Notes: generated by a model not told the origin, from the letters alone. Shown: positions 25,463 through 34,626, counted from the stretch's first letter. The stretch: DNA of 64,000 nt from Chryseobacterium taeanense (GCF_900099685.1 NZ_FNDW01000003.1:290880-354879), one strand, 5' to 3'. Numbers and translations: made by a program.

Positions 25463-27844
25463 ATGAAGGTGAGCGAGAACTGTTTTCATTGTGGTCAGGG
25501 GATCGAAAAAGAAAGAATTTTATTTGATGAAAAAATTTTCTGTTGCAACGGTTGCAAATCGGTCTATGAAATACTGAACACCAATAATTTAAGTAACTTT
25601 TACGAACTTAATAAAAAGGCGGGAATCCGCCCTGATGAAAGCTCATCGCAATTCGATTATCTTGATACTCCCGAAATTTTTGAGAAAGTAACTGACTTTT
25701 CCGAGGGAAACACCAGCCTGGTAACTTTTAAAATCCCTGTAATCCACTGCTCTTCATGCATTTGGTTATTAGAGAGCCTTCATACTCTGAATAACCATAT
25801 TAATTATTCTCAGGTAAACTTTACAAGAAAAACTTTACAGATCTCATTTAATCATAATGATTTAAAATTAAGCGAATTAGCCAATTTCCTTACAAATCTG
25901 GGATACAAACCCGTAATCAATCTTGAAACAGCCGATAAAAATGTTGAACATTTAGATAAATCCTTATTGGTAAAATTTGCTATTGCTGCTTTTGCCTTTG
26001 GAAACGGAATGTTTCTTTCTTTCCCGGAATATATCGGTGGCGAAGATTATTGGATGGAACATTACAAAGGTCTTTTCAGAGCTTTAATGTGCCTGCTTGC
26101 CATTCCTGTAGTGGTATATTCGGCATCTGATTATTATAAATCGGCCTGGTATGGACTGAAAAATAAAATTGTAAATATTGATGTTCCTATTGTGTTGGGG
26201 ATCATCGTTCTTTTCGGCCGCAGTCTTTACGAGGTTGCTACCGATTACGGACCGGGGTATTTTGATACTTTATGTGGATTACTGTTTTTCATGCTTTTAG
26301 GTAAAATTTTTCAGAAAAGAACTTATAATGCACTTTCATACGACAGGGATTACAAATCTTTCTATCCTATTGCCGTTACGAAGGTTGATTTTGAAGGAAA
26401 ACAGGACAATATTCTCCTTTCGGAAATTAAAATCGGAGACCGTATTTTAGTAAGAAATCAGGAAATCATTCCTGTTGATGCCATTTTGATTAACGGCGAA
26501 GGAAATATAGACAACAGTTTTATTACCGGTGAAAGCGCAACGATCAGCAAGCAACCGGGAGATAAAATTTTTGCAGGAGGAAAACAAATAGGATCTTCTC
26601 TTGAACTGGAAGTCATTAAAAATGTCGACCAAAGTTATTTAACACAGCTTTGGAATAAGGAGGCATTTAAAAAACACGAGACCGGACTAGACACCTTAAC
26701 GAATAACGTCAGCAAATATTTCACATTCATTATTTTAGGTATTGCTTTAGCATCTGGAATCTACTGGTATTTTATTGATTTAGATAAAATGTTTCAGGTT
26801 ATTTCTGCAATATTAATTATTGCTTGTCCATGTGCGCTTGCGCTGTCTGCTCCTTTTACCTTTGGTCACATTATGAGGATTTTAGGACGGAACAAATTTT
26901 ATGTAAAAGATACTTTAACGATAGAAAAAATCGCCAAGCTGGATACCATTGTTTTTGATAAGACAGGAACGATCACTCATAGAAAAAAATCAAATATAAA
27001 ACACGAAGGCGTTGAGATTAAAGAATTTGATTTATTGAATATTAAAACTCTATTAAAGAATTCTAATCATCCACTTTCAAAATCGCTCTATGATTTTATT
27101 GACGTAAATGACGATTACTATCCTGTTGAAAAATTTCAGGAAATTTCCGGAAAAGGCTATGAGGCAAGCGTGAGAGGTAACATCTACAAGATCGGCTCCG
27201 CAAGATACAATAATCAGGAATCCAAAAACCTTGAAACGGCGGTTTATATCAGTAAAAACAACGAATTTTTAGGAAAGTTTATTTTTAAAAATGAATATCG
27301 AGAAAATCTTAAAAATTTATTTAAAAAACTGACAGGATACAATGTTTTTATTTTAAGTGGTGACAATTCTTCAGAAGAAAATCAACTCAAAGAACTAATT
27401 CCCACATACAAGGGAATGGCTTTTAACCAAAACCCTGAAGATAAGCTTAATTACATCAAAAACCTTCAGGATCAAAACCTTAAAGTTGCCATGCTGGGAG
27501 ACGGATTAAATGATGCAGGAGCTTTGAAGCAAAGCAATGTGGGAATAGCAATTGCCGATGACACCAACAGCTTTACACCTTCTTCCGATGTCATCATGAA
27601 TGGAGAAAAAGTGGTTCTTCTTGATAAATACCTGAATGTCTGCAAAGGCTCTATGACAATTGTCAAAATGACATTTATAATAAGTTTTCTTTACAATGTT
27701 GTTGGTTTAAGTTATGCAGTCACAGGACATATGCATCCACTTTTTGCAGCTTTAATTATGCCGGCGAGTTCCATCACGGTCGTTTCATTCACAACACTTT
27801 CGACCTGGATCCTGGGAAGAAAATATTTCAAAAACCACTCGTAA
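25463..27844 (+). CDS. ccoI: Copper-exporting P1B-type ATPase CcoI/FixI
   Basis: Moves copper across the inner membrane for cbb3 oxidase assembly. 793 residues. N-terminus: a cysteine-rich metal-binding domain (CFHCG, then FCCNGCKSVYEIL, about 7-40) and a heavy-metal-associated domain with CSSC (about 97). Then eight membrane segments, the ion-binding CPC at 455-457 (IIACPCALALSAPF), the phosphorylation site Asp499 in FDKTGTIT, and MLGDGLNDAGAL. The N-terminal CxxC-CCxxC domain is typical of FixI/CcoI rather than CopA. First gene of the oxidase cluster. Confidence 0.93.
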   Translation: MKVSENCFHCGQGIEKERILFDEKIFCCNGCKSVYEILNTNNLSNFYELNKKAGIRPDESSSQFDYLDTPEIFEKVTDFSEGNTSLVTFKIPVIHCSSCIWLLESLHTLNNHINYSQVNFTRKTLQISFNHNDLKLSELANFLTNLGYKPVINLETADKNVEHLDKSLLVKFAIAAFAFGNGMFLSFPEYIGGEDYWMEHYKGLFRALMCLLAIPVVVYSASDYYKSAWYGLKNKIVNIDVPIVLGIIVLFGRSLYEVATDYGPGYFDTLCGLLFFMLLGKIFQKRTYNALSYDRDYKSFYPIAVTKVDFEGKQDNILLSEIKIGDRILVRNQEIIPVDAILINGEGNIDNSFITGESATISKQPGDKIFAGGKQIGSSLELEVIKNVDQSYLTQLWNKEAFKKHETGLDTLTNNVSKYFTFIILGIALASGIYWYFIDLDKMFQVISAILIIACPCALALSAPFTFGHIMRILGRNKFYVKDTLTIEKIAKLDTIVFDKTGTITHRKKSNIKHEGVEIKEFDLLNIKTLLKNSNHPLSKSLYDFIDVNDDYYPVEKFQEISGKGYEASVRGNIYKIGSARYNNQESKNLETAVYISKNNEFLGKFIFKNEYRENLKNLFKKLTGYNVFILSGDNSSEENQLKELIPTYKGMAFNQNPEDKLNYIKNLQDQNLKVAMLGDGLNDAGALKQSNVGIAIADDTNSFTPSSDVIMNGEKVVLLDKYLNVCKGSMTIVKMTFIISFLYNVVGLSYAVTGHMHPLFAALIMPASSITVVSFTTLSTWILGRKYFKNHS

Positions 27845-27953
27845 CCGCCCTTATTTAGACTGATTTTAAATTAGCTGAGTGCCGTATTTCGTGACGAATG
27901 TCATTATTTTTCACTAAATTTGAACCCCGAAAATAGGTTAATTTTGTTGTCTA

Positions 27954-28178
27954 ATGGATATTCTATATTTAATGATCCTTTGCAGCGTTTCTTTGGCTGC
28001 GGTTTTCCTGATCGTGTTTATAGTGTATGCCCGAAAAGGACAGTTTGAGGATGACGAATCCCCTGCTGTAAGAATTCTTTTTGACTCTGATGAGATCAAG
28101 GAAAAAGAAGAGAACGGCAACAAAGAAAACGATGATGAAAAAGGAGAAAGTAAAAAAATTGAAGAAAAAAGTGAATAG
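27954..28178 (+). CDS. ccoS: cbb3 oxidase assembly protein CcoS
   Basis: 74 residues: one membrane segment (about 4-24, LYLMILCSVSLAAVFLIVF), the CcoS-type motif ARKGQFEDDESPAVRILFD, and a highly charged Lys/Glu-rich tail. CcoS is needed for cofactor insertion into cbb3 oxidase. It lies 5 bases before ccoNO. A TAATTTTG box (27939-27946) with TTG 16 bases upstream (27920-27922) precedes it and could give a second promoter within the cluster. Confidence 0.9.
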   Translation: MDILYLMILCSVSLAAVFLIVFIVYARKGQFEDDESPAVRILFDSDEIKEKEENGNKENDDEKGESKKIEEKSE

Positions 28179-28183
28179 TTGAT

Positions 28184-30442
28184 ATGGAAACACAAAAGTT
28201 TAGTTATGACAACAGTATTGTCCGGGCATTCCTTTATGCGACCGTAGTTTTCGGGATCATAGGGTTTTTGTTTGGGCTTACAGCTGCATTAATGCTTTTC
28301 TACCCCGAGCTTCCGGAGTTCTTTTTCGGAACAGATGATACAACCATTAATAGTTTAGGTGGTAGTATACAGGGCTTGATAAACACACATGGTGCGTTTG
28401 GATTTGGAAGAATCAGGATGTTGCACACAAGTACTGTTATTTTTGCATTCGTAATGAATGTCGTTTATGTAGGAGTATATTATTCTTTACAGCGACTGTT
28501 AAAAACAAGAATGTACAGTGACACCTTGTCATGGATCCATTTCTGGACATGGCAGATCATGATCTTAGTGACTTACGTTACGTTCTTTATGGGAATTAAT
28601 ACTTCCAAAGAGTATGCAGAACACGAATGGCCAATCGATATTTTAATTACCATTTCATGGGTGATTTTCGGGGCAAATATGTTCTTAACCATCGCTAAGA
28701 GAAGAGTAAGACATTTATATGTAGCCATCTGGTTCTATATCGGAACATGGATTGCTGTGGCAATGCTTCATATTTTCAACAATCTTGAGGTTCCTTTATC
28801 TTTCACAGGCTGGAAATCTTATTCAGCATATGCAGGGGTAAAAGATGCTATCGTACAATGGTGGTACGGTCACAATGCGGTTGCATTCGTATTGACAACT
28901 CCAGTGTTAGGATTGATGTATTATTTCTTACCAAAAGCTGCTGACAGACCGGTTTTCTCTTATAAGCTGTCTATTATTCACTTTTGGTCATTAATTTTCG
29001 TTTATATCTGGGCTGGTCCTCACCACCTTCAATATACTGCTTTACCGGCTTGGGCACAAGCTGTCGGAACTGGTTTCTCTATCATGCTTATCGCTCCGTC
29101 TTGGGGAGGTATGCTTAACGGACTTCTTACATTAAGAGGTGCATGGGATAAAGTAAGAGAAAATCCGATATTAAAATTCTTTGTTGTAGCTGTTACCTGC
29201 TATGGTATGGCAACATTTGAAGGTCCTCTTTTGGCTACAAAAAACATCAATAAAATCGGTCACTTTACAGACTGGGTAATCGGGCACGTACATTTAGGTG
29301 CACTTGGATGGAATGGTTTCATGGCATTCGGGGTAATCTATTATCTGATCCCGATCATGTGGAGAACGAAATTATATTCAACAAAACTTGCTAACTGGCA
29401 TTTCTGGCTGGGAACATTAGGAATTATTTTCTATGCCGTTCCTATGTACATTTCAGGTTTCACACAAGGATTAATGTGGAAACAGTTCAACCCGGACGGA
29501 ACGTTGGTTTGGAAAAACTGGCTGGATACGGTAACTGCTATTATCCCTTACTTTAAAATGAGATTCTTCGGAGGATTATTATACCTTTCAGGAGCTCTTT
29601 TAATGGTGGTAAACCTTATTGCTACAGTAAGAAAAGGATCATTCCAGAAAGATGTGCCTGCAGAAGCTCCGGCACTGGCAAACATCAACAAAAAGCGTAA
29701 AGAAGGAGAAGGAACTCACCTTTGGCTGGAAAGAACGCCTGTATTGATGGGTATTCTATCTTTACTTACGATCTCAATCGGTAGTATGGTGGAAATTATC
29801 CCAACATTATCCCTTAAGAAAAGTGTACCTACTATATCAGCGGTAAAACCTTATTCTCCGCTGGAATTAGAAGGTAGAGATATTTATATCCGAGAAGGAT
29901 GTAACGCATGTCACTCGCAGATGGTAAGACCATTCAGAGATGAGATTGTAAGATTCAATGGTAAAAACGGACAGTATTCCAAAGCCGGAGAATTTGTATA
30001 TGACAGACCGTTCCTTTGGGGATCAAAAAGAACCGGACCGGATTTGCACAGAGAAGGTGGTAAAAACCCAAGTTCTTGGCACTACAAACATATGTACAAC
30101 CCAAGATCGACTTCTGCAGGTTCTATCATGCCTCGTTACCCATGGTTGATTGCTACGAATCTGGACAGATCTAAAATGGTTGATAAAATGAAGCTGATGA
30201 AGAATGCATTTGATGTACCTTATACAAAAGCGGAAATTGATTCTGCCAATTCATGGGCAGACAACCAGGCATCCGGGATTGTAAAAGATATCTTCTCAGA
30301 AGCAAATGACCTTAAAGAGGCTTATGCTAAAAGACCTAAGGGAGAATTGGAGAAAAAAGAAATCGTAGCTCTTATCTCGTATCTTCAGAGATTAGGAACG
30401 GATATCAAAACAACTGAAATTAAAACAGCAAGTAATAACTAA
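28184..30442 (+). CDS. ccoNO: cbb3 cytochrome c oxidase, fused subunits I and II (CcoN-CcoO)
   Basis: Catalytic core that reduces O2 with high affinity. 752 residues. The N-terminal ~490 residues are CcoN: 12 or more membrane helices with haem and copper ligands in MLHTSTV, WWYGHNAVAF, PHHLQYTALP and IGHVHLGALGWNG. The C-terminal ~220 residues are CcoO, anchored by one helix, with one c-type haem site CNACH at 573-577 (REGCNACHSQMVRPFRDE) and the axial Met in GSIMPRYPWL. In proteobacteria these are two genes; fusion is the usual Bacteroidota arrangement. Followed by ccoQ after 18 bases. Confidence 0.96.
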   Translation: METQKFSYDNSIVRAFLYATVVFGIIGFLFGLTAALMLFYPELPEFFFGTDDTTINSLGGSIQGLINTHGAFGFGRIRMLHTSTVIFAFVMNVVYVGVYYSLQRLLKTRMYSDTLSWIHFWTWQIMILVTYVTFFMGINTSKEYAEHEWPIDILITISWVIFGANMFLTIAKRRVRHLYVAIWFYIGTWIAVAMLHIFNNLEVPLSFTGWKSYSAYAGVKDAIVQWWYGHNAVAFVLTTPVLGLMYYFLPKAADRPVFSYKLSIIHFWSLIFVYIWAGPHHLQYTALPAWAQAVGTGFSIMLIAPSWGGMLNGLLTLRGAWDKVRENPILKFFVVAVTCYGMATFEGPLLATKNINKIGHFTDWVIGHVHLGALGWNGFMAFGVIYYLIPIMWRTKLYSTKLANWHFWLGTLGIIFYAVPMYISGFTQGLMWKQFNPDGTLVWKNWLDTVTAIIPYFKMRFFGGLLYLSGALLMVVNLIATVRKGSFQKDVPAEAPALANINKKRKEGEGTHLWLERTPVLMGILSLLTISIGSMVEIIPTLSLKKSVPTISAVKPYSPLELEGRDIYIREGCNACHSQMVRPFRDEIVRFNGKNGQYSKAGEFVYDRPFLWGSKRTGPDLHREGGKNPSSWHYKHMYNPRSTSAGSIMPRYPWLIATNLDRSKMVDKMKLMKNAFDVPYTKAEIDSANSWADNQASGIVKDIFSEANDLKEAYAKRPKGELEKKEIVALISYLQRLGTDIKTTEIKTASNN

Positions 30443-30460
30443 CATTAAAACGTTCCCATC

Positions 30461-30661
30461 ATGATACCTCAGAACTTTAAAGATATATTATCCAATACCG
30501 ACAATGCTGGTTTTTACCAGACTCTGGCTCTGATTTTCTTTATGCTGTTCTTCGTAGCCTTGGTAATCTATGTTTTTAGCAGGCCTAAAAAATATTACAA
30601 AGAAGAAGAAGAGGCTCCTCTGAGTGACGATCAGGATGATGATTTTAATTTAAAAAATTAA
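30461..30661 (+). CDS. ccoQ: cbb3 oxidase small subunit CcoQ-like
   Basis: 66 residues with one membrane segment (about 20-41, TLALIFFMLFFVALVIYVFS), then RPKKYYKEEEEAPLSDDQDD, an acidic tail. Size, topology and place between ccoNO and ccoP fit CcoQ, which stabilises the complex. Confidence 0.85.
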   Translation: MIPQNFKDILSNTDNAGFYQTLALIFFMLFFVALVIYVFSRPKKYYKEEEEAPLSDDQDDDFNLKN

Positions 30662-30671
30662 TCTATTTATT

Positions 30672-31553
30672 ATGAAACAAAGAACACCGGTTTTTATAAA
30701 CATCTTAATCATAATCGGACTTTTAATAGTTTTTTATTATCTGTTTGTACAAAGCTATGAGTTCCTGGGTTCACCTTATTTCTGGGGAACTGTAGTAATT
30801 TCTTGCATCTTGGCATATATTCACAGTGCTATTGGAGATCTTATTGAGAATAATAAATTCAAGAGATTATCTCCTGAAGAGAAGGCAGCTTATCTTGCAG
30901 AGAAAAAGACACCTTATTTCACGAGGTTATATAATGCCGCATTTAAAAAGCAATCTGCAGCTGAAGAGAAAGATATTCTTATCGACCACGGTTTTGACGG
31001 AATTATGGAGTTAGACAATCAATTACCAAAATGGTGGCTGGGATTATTCTATTTTGGGACTGCTTTTTGTATTGTGTATGTAGCAGCATTCTCGTTTACC
31101 AATTTTGCTCACCCTATCAGTGAATATGAGCAGGAATATAAAGAGCAATTGGCTAGTATTGAAGAATATCAGAAAACACAACCTCCTGTAACGATTGAAA
31201 CGGCAAAATATTCGGCGGATAATATTGCAGAAGGTAAAGAACTCTTTAAAACAAACTGTGCATCTTGTCACAAAGAAGACGGTAGTGGAGGTATTGGACC
31301 AAACCTTACAGATAATTTCTGGATCAACCAGCCTGAAAAAACATTATTCAAAAATGTATTTCATATGGATTGGAACGGTTCTCCTACAAATCCTGCCATG
31401 AGAGCATTCGGTAAAAACGGTGAAGTATCCGGAGCTGAAATTGAAAAAATTGCAGCGTACGTGTATCACATCAACCAGGAATTACCTCCTGTAACACCGG
31501 CTCAGGGTGGTGCCGCTCCTCAAGGAACTGAAGCACATTGGGAAAAAGAATAA
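30672..31553 (+). CDS. ccoP: cbb3 oxidase cytochrome c subunit CcoP, single haem
   Basis: Electron-entry subunit. 293 residues with two N-terminal membrane helices (about 8-26, 35-52), a third near 122-145 (WWLGLFYFGTAFCIVYVAAF, the conserved CcoP N-terminal domain), then one cytochrome c domain with CASCH at 196-200 and Met in NPAMRAFG. Canonical proteobacterial CcoP has two haem-binding domains; only one is present here, and the protein ends in a Pro/Ala/Gly-rich tail. Ten bases after ccoQ. Confidence 0.93.
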   Translation: MKQRTPVFINILIIIGLLIVFYYLFVQSYEFLGSPYFWGTVVISCILAYIHSAIGDLIENNKFKRLSPEEKAAYLAEKKTPYFTRLYNAAFKKQSAAEEKDILIDHGFDGIMELDNQLPKWWLGLFYFGTAFCIVYVAAFSFTNFAHPISEYEQEYKEQLASIEEYQKTQPPVTIETAKYSADNIAEGKELFKTNCASCHKEDGSGGIGPNLTDNFWINQPEKTLFKNVFHMDWNGSPTNPAMRAFGKNGEVSGAEIEKIAAYVYHINQELPPVTPAQGGAAPQGTEAHWEKE

Positions 31554-31577
31554 TTTTAACTTAAAAATTAGAAACAT

Positions 31578-31636
31578 ATGAAAAAGCATAATTTGTTATT
31601 ACATTAAAATAGTAACGAATTATGTTTTTTCTTTTT
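31578..31636 (+). terminator. Terminator/attenuator-like hairpin between ccoP and ccoG
   Basis: A near-perfect stem of about 20 bp joins 31584-31601 with 31610-31626 (CATAATT with AATTATG, GTTATTA with TAGTAAC) and runs into a T-rich tail (TTTTTTCTTTTTT). It should partly end transcription after ccoP. The left arm contains a complete tiny frame (31578-31607, MKKHNLLLH and stop). Confidence 0.75.
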
Positions 31637-31651
31637 TAAATACAATTACAA

Positions 31652-33106
31652 ATGTCAGACATAGAAGAAATAGAAGCACGCGGCGGGGAAGGGCAGGTTC
31701 TTGACCCTGAAACTTACAGAGATTCTATAGGCACGATGGATCAGTCCGGGAAAAGGAAATGGGTGTATCCCAGAAAGCCTAAAGGAAAATATACCAACTA
31801 TAGATACATTGTAAGCTGTATATTATTATTAATTTATTTTTCGGTACCATTTATTAAAATCAATGGCAATCCGCTTATTCTTTTTAATGTAATTGACAGA
31901 GAGTTTTTCATTTTTGGACAACCTTTCTATCCTCAGGACTTTTTCATCCTTACACTTGGAGCTATCACCTCCCTTATTTTCATTATTGTATTTACGATTG
32001 CTTTCGGTAGAATTTTCTGCGGTTGGATATGCCCTCAGACAATTTTCCTTGAAATGATTTTCCGTAAAATAGAGTATGCTATTGAAGGAGACAGAAACAA
32101 GCAGATGAAACTTGACCGCCAGGAATGGAACAGCGAAAAAATATGGAAAAGAAGCCTTAAATGGACGGTCTACATTATTATTTCATTGGTCATTACCCAT
32201 TTTATGTTCATGTATATCGTGGGATATAAGGAAGTTTTTAAAATTATTTCTGAAGGGCCATTTGCCAATCCTACCAATTTTATCGTAATGATCCTCTTCA
32301 CTGCGGCATTTTATTTTGTATTTGCCTGGTTCAGAGAACAGGTTTGTACGTTGGTATGTCCATACGGAAGATTGCAGGGAGTATTGATTGATAAGGATAC
32401 CGTAAATGTTTTTTACGATTTTAAAAGAGGAGAAAACAGAGCAAAATGGAGAAAAGGCGAAGACCGTAAAGCGGCAGGAAAAGGAGATTGTATCGACTGC
32501 CATCAGTGTGTAGTGGTATGTCCTACAGGAATTGATATCAGAGATGGCCAGCAGCTTGAGTGCGTAAACTGTACTGCGTGTATCGATGCCTGTGACGAAG
32601 TAATGGAAAAGGTTGGTCTTCCGAAAGGACTGATAAGATATGCTACAGAAAACGAAATCGAAAAAGAAACCAAGTTCCAGTTTACAGGAAGAATGAAAGG
32701 ATTTACTATAATTCTTGTCCTTTTAACTGCATTTTTAGGATATCTTCTCTATAATCGTGGTGAAATGGAAGCCAAGTTTATTAAACCTGCCGGAAGTACA
32801 TTCTTTGTAAGAGACGGAAAAATTACCAATACTTATAATTATACTTTCCTGAATAAAACCAATGAAAAGAAAGTCGTAACTGTGAAAGTAATCGAGCCGA
32901 AACACGGAGAAGTAATTTACAGTGCATCAAGCAAGATCACCGTAGATCGTGATAAGATTTCAAAGGGAACCATCAATATCAGCTTCCCGGAAAGTGAAAT
33001 GAACCTTTCCAAGCAGAATATCACCATTGGTGTGTATGATATGAGTGGTAAACTGGTAGACTCTTATCAGACTTATTTTGAAGGGCCATTTAAATTACAA
33101 TTTTAA
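31652..33106 (+). CDS. ccoG: CcoG (RdxA/FixG) cytochrome c oxidase accessory protein
   Basis: Membrane ferredoxin that reduces Cu(II) for oxidase assembly. 484 residues: about five membrane segments, conserved FCGWICPQTIFLEMIFRKIE and CTLVCPYGRLQGVL, then two 4Fe-4S motifs (CIDCHQCVVVCP and CVNCTACIDACD, about 283-316), and a C-terminal Ig-like periplasmic domain after the last helix (about 350-368). It starts 98 bases after ccoP, beyond a terminator-like hairpin. Confidence 0.95.
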   Translation: MSDIEEIEARGGEGQVLDPETYRDSIGTMDQSGKRKWVYPRKPKGKYTNYRYIVSCILLLIYFSVPFIKINGNPLILFNVIDREFFIFGQPFYPQDFFILTLGAITSLIFIIVFTIAFGRIFCGWICPQTIFLEMIFRKIEYAIEGDRNKQMKLDRQEWNSEKIWKRSLKWTVYIIISLVITHFMFMYIVGYKEVFKIISEGPFANPTNFIVMILFTAAFYFVFAWFREQVCTLVCPYGRLQGVLIDKDTVNVFYDFKRGENRAKWRKGEDRKAAGKGDCIDCHQCVVVCPTGIDIRDGQQLECVNCTACIDACDEVMEKVGLPKGLIRYATENEIEKETKFQFTGRMKGFTIILVLLTAFLGYLLYNRGEMEAKFIKPAGSTFFVRDGKITNTYNYTFLNKTNEKKVVTVKVIEPKHGEVIYSASSKITVDRDKISKGTINISFPESEMNLSKQNITIGVYDMSGKLVDSYQTYFEGPFKLQF

Positions 33107-33111
33107 TTCAT

Positions 33112-33155
33112 AAACCTCAATATCAACAATAATATCTGATTGGATATTGAGGTTT
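33112..33155 (+). other. 13-bp perfect hairpin between ccoG and ccoH
   Basis: AAACCTCAATATC (33112-33124) and GATATTGAGGTTT (33143-33155) are exact reverse complements with an 18-base loop, starting 6 bases after the ccoG stop and ending 23 bases before the ccoH ATG. Only four T follow, so it may be a weak terminator or a 3'-end-stabilising stem. Confidence 0.6.
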
Positions 33156-33178
33156 TCAAACCTATTAATTTCGAAGAA

Positions 33179-33631
33179 ATGAAAAAATTCACTTGGGGAC
33201 ATGGTGTTGTACTCGCATTATTAGCATTCATCATATTTATACTTTCCATGTTGTTTCTCTTCCCGAACGGACAGAAAAATTCTGAAATGGTAACCGATAA
33301 TTACTATGAAGAAGAGCTGAAATATCAGGACGTTATTGATGCCAAGAAAAGAGCTGATGAATTACAGGAAAAACCGGTTTACAGTCAGGATAAATCGGGG
33401 ATCAAAATTACTTTTCCTAAAGATTACGATAATTCCAATACAACGGTAAAATTCGTTTTAAACAGAACCGACGATCAGAATTTAGATATACACAAATCTG
33501 TACAGCTTGATGCCAGCAAATCTTTTTTAATTCCTGCTCAGGTATTGAGATTTGGAAATTATACACTAAGATTGAACTGGACCAAAGACAAAACAGACTA
33601 TAGAATGGATTATGATGTGATATGGAAATAG
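33179..33631 (+). CDS. ccoH: FixH/CcoH-family assembly protein
   Basis: 150 residues from the ATG at 33179; an upstream in-frame TTG at 33140 would fall inside the hairpin and is rejected. One N-terminal membrane helix (about 7-27, VVLALLAFIIFILSMLFLF), the FixH motif MVTDNYYEEELKYQDVIDA, and a periplasmic beta domain. FixH is required for maturation of cbb3 oxidase. It overlaps the next gene by 10 bases. Confidence 0.88.
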   Translation: MKKFTWGHGVVLALLAFIIFILSMLFLFPNGQKNSEMVTDNYYEEELKYQDVIDAKKRADELQEKPVYSQDKSGIKITFPKDYDNSNTTVKFVLNRTDDQNLDIHKSVQLDASKSFLIPAQVLRFGNYTLRLNWTKDKTDYRMDYDVIWK

Positions 33632-34389
33632 CACTTATTGTATCGGCTATAGGATTGGGATTTGCTTCCGGATTTCACTGTGTCGGAATGTGCGGACCGA
33701 TTGCTCTGTCGATGGGATTAACCAAAAAGCAGGCAACTAATTATTATCTGCAAAATCTTACTTACCAGTTTGGAAGAATTTTCACTTATTCACTTTTAGG
33801 AGCCATCCTGGGAATTATAGGTGAAGGTTTTGAGATGGCTGGAATCCAGAAATATCTGACGATTGCAGTGGGAATACTGCTGATTATTATGGCAGTCTTT
33901 TCATTCGGAGGTAAAGATTTTGCTTCTAAAATCCCATTCTTCTCTAAATTTTTATTTAAAGTAAAATCAAATTTAGGCAGATTACTTCAAAAGGCAGATT
34001 ACCGATCAAGATTCACTACGGGACTACTGAACGGTTTTCTCCCTTGCGGAATGGTTTATATGGCTTTAACAGCAAGCCTCGCAAGCGGCGGAATATGGCA
34101 GGGCGCTTTATATATGGCGTTATTCGGCTTGGGTACCCTTCCGTTTATGTTTGCCATAGTTTTGGTAGGTAATCTCATGAGCCAGGCATTCAGAATAAAA
34201 GTTTTAAAAGCGATTCCTATTGTGATGATTATTTTAGGAGGTCTCTTCATTGTAAGAGGCTTAGAATTGGGAATTCCCTATATTTCTCCAAGAGCAGAAG
34301 CTATGACAATATCCAAAGATAACCAAGGCGACTGCAACTTACCGGGAGATCACAGTACGCACAATCACAGCAATACAAACTGTCATTAA
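33622..34389 (+). CDS. TauE/SafE-like (UreH domain) membrane protein with His-rich tail
   Basis: 255 residues with about six membrane segments. The N-terminal GFASGFHCVGMCGPIALSMG and the later NGFLPCGMVYMALTAS are hallmarks of the UreH/DsbD-like family often annotated as sulfite exporter TauE/SafE and often found next to cco genes. The C-terminal tail is rich in His, Asn and Cys (GDCNLPGDHSTHNHSNTNCH), which suggests metal, probably copper, handling for oxidase assembly (inference). Translationally coupled to ccoH. Confidence 0.85.
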   Translation: MEIALIVSAIGLGFASGFHCVGMCGPIALSMGLTKKQATNYYLQNLTYQFGRIFTYSLLGAILGIIGEGFEMAGIQKYLTIAVGILLIIMAVFSFGGKDFASKIPFFSKFLFKVKSNLGRLLQKADYRSRFTTGLLNGFLPCGMVYMALTASLASGGIWQGALYMALFGLGTLPFMFAIVLVGNLMSQAFRIKVLKAIPIVMIILGGLFIVRGLELGIPYISPRAEAMTISKDNQGDCNLPGDHSTHNHSNTNCH

Positions 34390-34414
34390 ATTTTAAGTAA
34401 ATTTAAATCATAAT

Positions 34415-34446
34415 AAACCCTTTGAATGTTCGTTCAGAGGGTTTTA
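34415..34446 (+). terminator. Terminator of the cbb3 cluster
   Basis: AAACCCTTTGAA (34415-34426) pairs with TTCAGAGGGTTTT (34433-34445) with one G-U pair, about 26 bases past the last stop codon and ending in TTTT. Confidence 0.75.
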
Positions 34447-34460
34447 TGCTAAAGCATATG

Positions 34461-34626
34461 TTTCCGGAAAACTTCCTGCAGCCTGCGGCGAATTTTCCGG
34501 AGAGTGGGAAACCTTCCTGCACTCTGCAGCGACTTTTCCGGGAACAGGGAAAGGCTGTTACAACCTTGCGACAAACATTCCGGAAAGCGGGAAACCTTGT
34601 TACACCCTGGTAAGAGGCTTTCCGGG
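34461..34626. repeat. GC-rich ~42-base imperfect tandem repeat
   Basis: The word (T/A)TTCCGG recurs at 34461, 34494, 34535, 34577 and 34619, that is at spacings of 33, 41, 42 and 42. Units share GGGAAA, CCTTCCTGCA or CTTGTTACA, and GCGAC/GCGGCG words. The block is far richer in G+C than the flanks. Since 42 is a multiple of 3, both strands stay open across it (plus 34422-34613, minus 34403-34648), but neither frame looks like a protein. The rest of 34390-34774 is AT-rich; 34627-34774 shows only a weak TACCTTTA box before the next gene. Confidence 0.65.

Noticed and set aside
33140..33178. TTG start for ccoH
   Set aside because: It lies inside the 13-bp hairpin; the ATG at 33179 begins the conserved FixH N-terminus.
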